A program made the translations under genes and the position numbers. The notes under the pieces were generated by a model that worked only from the letters and a program-made list of their open reading frames with translations, was not told the DNA's origin and did not search any database. Below, one piece after another: positions 61,106 through 64,000 of a stretch of 64,000 bases of DNA. The stretch lies in NCBI GenBank assembly GCA_002706265.1, contig PAKU01000033.1, forward strand, positions 124,001-188,000, given 5' to 3'. This stretch comes from Polycyclovorans sp. GTDB taxonomy: Bacteria; Pseudomonadota; Gammaproteobacteria; Nevskiales; Nevskiaceae. The number at the start of each line of letters is the position of its first letter. Within the stretch, counting starts at the first letter, position 1.

Positions 61106-61145
61106 GCCTGAACGCCTGAACGCCTGAACGCCTGAACGCCTGAAC
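61106..61145. repeat. five tandem copies of an 8-bp unit
   Basis: GCCTGAAC repeats five times without error between the DUF4394 terminator and the end of the thioredoxin-like gene. It is non-coding. The period of eight would change frame, so it is probably a slipped-strand variable tract of no coding effect. Confidence 0.9.
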
Positions 61146-61153
61146 GTCCCCGC

Positions 61154-61708
61154 TCAACGCCACTTGATGTTGCAGCCGATGCTCGGTTTCTGGTCTGCGG
61201 GGGGCGGTTGCCGGTCGTGCAGCGCCTGCAGGGCTGCGCGCAGCTCGTCGCCGGTGAGCGGCACTTTGTTGCCGGGCGTGGCGCCGTCGAGTCGACCACG
61301 GTAGTAGAGCGCCAGTTCGGCATCAAAGAGGAAGAAATCGGGCGTGCAGGCGGCGCCGTAGGCCTTGGCCACGTCCTGCGTTTCGTCGTACAGGTAGGGC
61401 ACGGGGTAGCGCTGCGTGCGCGCCTGTTCGGCCATCGCCTTGGGGCCATCGGCCGGATGGGCGGTGGCGTCGTTGGACGAGATGAACACCACGCCGATGT
61501 TGTGGTCCAGCGCCCACTGGCTGGTGCGCACCAGTTCTGGATTGATGTGTTTCACGTACGGGCAGTGGTTGCAGATGAAGGCCACCAGCAATCCGTGCAG
61601 ACGCAGCAGGCCGTCGCGGCGATGCACCTTGCCGGTAAGCGGTTCGGGCAGCGCAAAGTCGGGCCCGGGGGTGCCGAGTGCCATCATGGCGGAGGGGGTC
61701 ATTGCCAT
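61154..61708 (-). CDS. thioredoxin-fold (redoxin, AhpC/TSA-like) protein
   Basis: The 184-residue protein opens with GTPGPDFALPEPLTGK and has CNHCPYV at residues 46-52. This is the active-site loop of a common thioredoxin-family group of about 180-200 residues with CNHCPYVKH. The cis-Pro region is YGAACTPDFFLFD. No signal peptide is seen. It should reduce or isomerise disulfides or act as a peroxidase in the cytoplasm; the substrate is unknown. A GGAGACTCC ribosome site precedes the ATG at 61706-61708; a second ATG two codons in is possible. It lies downstream of the receptor gene on the same strand. Confidence 0.87.
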   Translation of the reverse strand: MAMTPSAMMALGTPGPDFALPEPLTGKVHRRDGLLRLHGLLVAFICNHCPYVKHINPELVRTSQWALDHNIGVVFISSNDATAHPADGPKAMAEQARTQRYPVPYLYDETQDVAKAYGAACTPDFFLFDAELALYYRGRLDGATPGNKVPLTGDELRAALQALHDRQPPPADQKPSIGCNIKWR

Positions 61709-61808
61709 TACTGAGGAGTCTCCTTTTGGGGGTCGTCGGTGTTGAGGCTGTGCGGATGCACAGGCGCCTTGCAGCGCCCGTTGAAGCGTTCATTGCGGCA
61801 GTGGGCGA

Positions 61809-61833
61809 TCCTCCGGGCCACCGACCCGGAGGA
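61809..61833. repeat. 9-bp inverted repeat after the receptor gene
   Basis: TCCTCCGGG and CCCGGAGGA are separated by seven bases. It lies 18 bases past the receptor stop codon. No T run follows on the transcribed strand, so it may be an RNA-stabilising hairpin rather than a terminator. Confidence 0.5.
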
Positions 61834-61850
61834 GGTTCCGTTCGCCAGGC

Positions 61851-63890
61851 CTAGAAGTCGATGCTGATGCCGGCCAGGGCCACGCGGCCGGGGGCGGGCT
61901 CGTAATAGCGACCAAATCCGGCGTTGGCCCGCAGGTTGTCGTTGTATTCGCGATCGAAGAGGTTGTTGACCGCCACGTAAGGGGTGATGCGGCTGCTGCC
62001 ATATTGGCCGGTCCACGACAGCCGCGCGTTGCTGGTGACGTAGCCGGGCACGCGCACCGAGTTGGCGTCGTTGGCAAACACCCGGTCGAGGCCGATGGCC
62101 TGCAGGCGTGCCGTCCAGGCCGGCACCGGGCGGTAGGCCAGTTCGGTGAAGACTTGCTGCTGTGGCAGGCCGGGAATGGCATTGCCCGAGAAGTCGTTGC
62201 CGCCCAACTGATAATTGCGGAAGGTGAAGTCGTTGTAGCTGTAGCTCATCGACGCGGTCAGCACCGTGAGCGGCTGCCAGACCGCGCTGAGTTCGACGCC
62301 GTTGCGGTCGGTGACCCCGGCATTGCGGAAAAAGCTGCGGCCAGATTGATCGGGCAGCTCGAAGCGCACCAGCTCGTCTTTGTTGCGGATTCGATAGAGC
62401 ACCAGCTCGGCGCGCAGTCGGGCGCTGTCGAACTTGTAGCCCACCTCGACGTTGCGGGCTTCGGCCGGACCCAGGTCGGGGTTGAAGCCGCCGCCGGCGG
62501 GGTTGGCCAGTTCGGAATTGGTAGGGGTTTCGAACCCGGTGCCGTAGCGGGTAAAGACGCTGCTGTGCTCGGTGAGGGCATAGCCCAGGCCGACATTGAC
62601 GCTGGTGCGGTTGAACTCCTGACGGCCAGAGTCATCGCCATCGGTCTGGAACCGGTCGCCAACCGACAGGCGAATGCGGTCGTAGCGCAGGCCGGTGGTG
62701 GCCGTGATTCGCTGCCAGACCATCTGATTGCTCAGATAGACGCCGATGCCCCGCGCGCGCTCGTCCTGGTCCAGCGTCCGCTCGCCGCGTACGCCACCGG
62801 GGCTGTTGTCAAAGCGGCGCCGCTCGTCGGTCTGGGCTTCCACATCGGCTCCCAGGCTCAGGGTGTGCGCCACGTCTCCCCAGGCCAGGCGATGATCGAC
62901 CTGCCCGCCCACTCCGCCGAACACGCGATCGAACTCGGTCTGTCCCCCGTTGGCGAACGGCAGGGCGTTGGCGAAGTCGCGCTGTCCGGCCCAGGTGCGG
63001 AGCCGGTAGTCGGTGTCGCTGGAAAGCGGCGCCCGCCATGACAGGCCGACGCGTTCCTGGCGGATGGATTCGGCCACCGCAAAGTTGACCGCGCCAGGAT
63101 TGGCCTGACGCCGGTTGGCCTGCACTTCGGCCAGAGTCAGCGCGGCGGGGTCCTGCGCGTCGATGTCGAGCGTGGACAGGTTGACCGCCAGCGTGCCCGC
63201 GCCGATCTGCAGCGCGTAGCGCGCCGAGCCGATCAGGCTGTCTGACGCCATGTTGTCGCGGTGCCCGGTGAGGTCGCGGTGGGCCAGCGACACCAGCCCC
63301 GACGAGCGCTCGCCCTGCAGGCCCACTTCACCACGCACGCGCCGGTCGCCCAGCTCACCAGTGACCACGTCGACCCGACCCCAGCGGTTCTCGGGCCGGT
63401 CACGCGTGGTGATGGCCAGCACGCCGCCCGCTCCATTGCCGTACAGGGCCGAGGCCGGGCCGCGCAGCACTTCCACCTGTTCGACCAGCGCCAGGTCCAG
63501 GGCGTCCAGATCGGTCTGGCCGTCGGGCATGGTCAGGGGAATGTCATCGACAAAAACGCGCACGCCGCGCACCCCGAAGGCGGCGCGACTGCCAAACCCG
63601 CGGATCGACAAGCGCAGCCCCTGATTGAGGTTGTAGACGCTCTGCGTGTAGACGCCCGGGATGCGCGTCAGTGTTTCCGACAGGGCCAGGCCGGGATCGC
63701 CGGTCTGGATGGCGGTGTTGACCACGCCGATCGCGGTGGGGGTTTCGACCCACGGGGTGGTGATGCGCGGGCTGGTCACCTCCAGCGGCGCCAGTGGCGT
63801 CACGTCGCCCTCGGTGGCGGCCATGGCGGACGGCAGGCTGGCCAGAATGCCGAGCACGGCAATGGGGCGGCAGGCGGTGATTCGCTTCAC
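61851..63890 (-). CDS. TonB-dependent outer-membrane receptor
   Basis: The 679-residue protein has a signal peptide (ends near SAMAA), a plug domain with LSETLTRIPGVYTQSVYNLNQGLRLSIRG-type segments and the EVLRGPASALYGNGAGGVLAITT motif. A 22-strand barrel follows, ending in VALAGISIDF with the terminal Phe. No clear TonB box could be fixed near VTPLAPLEVTSP. Such receptors import iron chelates, cobalamin or other scarce solutes using TonB energy. The shape recalls YncD/FecA-type receptors, but no Fur box was seen in the 110 bases left upstream. Confidence 0.92.
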   Translation of the reverse strand: MKRITACRPIAVLGILASLPSAMAATEGDVTPLAPLEVTSPRITTPWVETPTAIGVVNTAIQTGDPGLALSETLTRIPGVYTQSVYNLNQGLRLSIRGFGSRAAFGVRGVRVFVDDIPLTMPDGQTDLDALDLALVEQVEVLRGPASALYGNGAGGVLAITTRDRPENRWGRVDVVTGELGDRRVRGEVGLQGERSSGLVSLAHRDLTGHRDNMASDSLIGSARYALQIGAGTLAVNLSTLDIDAQDPAALTLAEVQANRRQANPGAVNFAVAESIRQERVGLSWRAPLSSDTDYRLRTWAGQRDFANALPFANGGQTEFDRVFGGVGGQVDHRLAWGDVAHTLSLGADVEAQTDERRRFDNSPGGVRGERTLDQDERARGIGVYLSNQMVWQRITATTGLRYDRIRLSVGDRFQTDGDDSGRQEFNRTSVNVGLGYALTEHSSVFTRYGTGFETPTNSELANPAGGGFNPDLGPAEARNVEVGYKFDSARLRAELVLYRIRNKDELVRFELPDQSGRSFFRNAGVTDRNGVELSAVWQPLTVLTASMSYSYNDFTFRNYQLGGNDFSGNAIPGLPQQQVFTELAYRPVPAWTARLQAIGLDRVFANDANSVRVPGYVTSNARLSWTGQYGSSRITPYVAVNNLFDREYNDNLRANAGFGRYYEPAPGRVALAGISIDF

Positions 63891-64000
63891 GGGGTCTCCA
63901 GACGTTGCGTTAATGGCTTATGGGTTGCTGTTGTCGCGGCAAAATCAGTATGCAAGCACATGAAAAGCAGTGCCACGAGGGTCTGCGACATGCCGTGGGT

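Noticed and set aside
61106..61145. Tandem GCCTGAAC units as a CRISPR array or replication iterons
   Set aside because: Units are 8 bp with no spacers, and no rep gene or DnaA boxes are nearby.

Overview
The window looks like part of a GC-rich gammaproteobacterial chromosome (inference). Evidence: the chain hemD-hemX-hemY, argS followed by a SPOR protein, ubiK/comM beside glnK-amt, the order uvrA<>MFS>ssb familiar from pseudomonads, TorF-type porins, a TonB-dependent receptor, and a two-domain fatty acyl-CoA reductase of the Marinobacter type. No rRNA or tRNA gene was recognised, so I do not name a genus.

Chromosomal segment 1 (1-28.7 kb): a cytochrome c fragment; two outer-membrane porins; comM and ubiK; the ammonium module glnK-amt plus a second PII gene, glnB. 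Both the TorF porin and glnK-amt have near-consensus sigma-54 promoters, so they probably form one nitrogen-limitation regulon. Then come an overlapping haem operon (two DUF4124 genes, a hemD-hemX fusion, hemY), argS-SPOR, mtfA, uvrD, aroG, a TonB-like protein, the acyl-CoA reductase, uvrA, an MFS transporter and ssb.

Accessory island (about 28.7-58.8 kb), directly after ssb, lower and patchier in GC. It appears composite. Its left edge is a decayed 5' end of a tyrosine recombinase. Next is a metal-resistance block: cadR-ynfA, two CDF transporters, czcCBA-like genes with a His-rich duplicated adaptor, a fatty-acid desaturase, and a czcD cut off after 35 codons. Then come an OLD-family nuclease, a lone antitoxin-like gene and a zinc-finger-like protein. 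At 43.75 kb the left-end sequence recurs, now followed by an intact recombinase.

The most notable system is at 43.9-55.8 kb. Three tyrosine recombinases and a small coiled-coil protein are followed by an MmeI-like DNA methyltransferase, a HEPN-like protein, a superfamily 2 helicase and a GIY-YIG nuclease. All eight genes overlap by 4 or 8 nt, so mobility and a probable multi-subunit restriction or phage-defence system are in one translational chain. A zinc-hook ABC ATPase follows as a probable ninth cargo gene.

Chromosomal segment 2 (59.0-64 kb) resumes with a DUF4394 lipoprotein, a thioredoxin-like protein and a TonB-dependent receptor.
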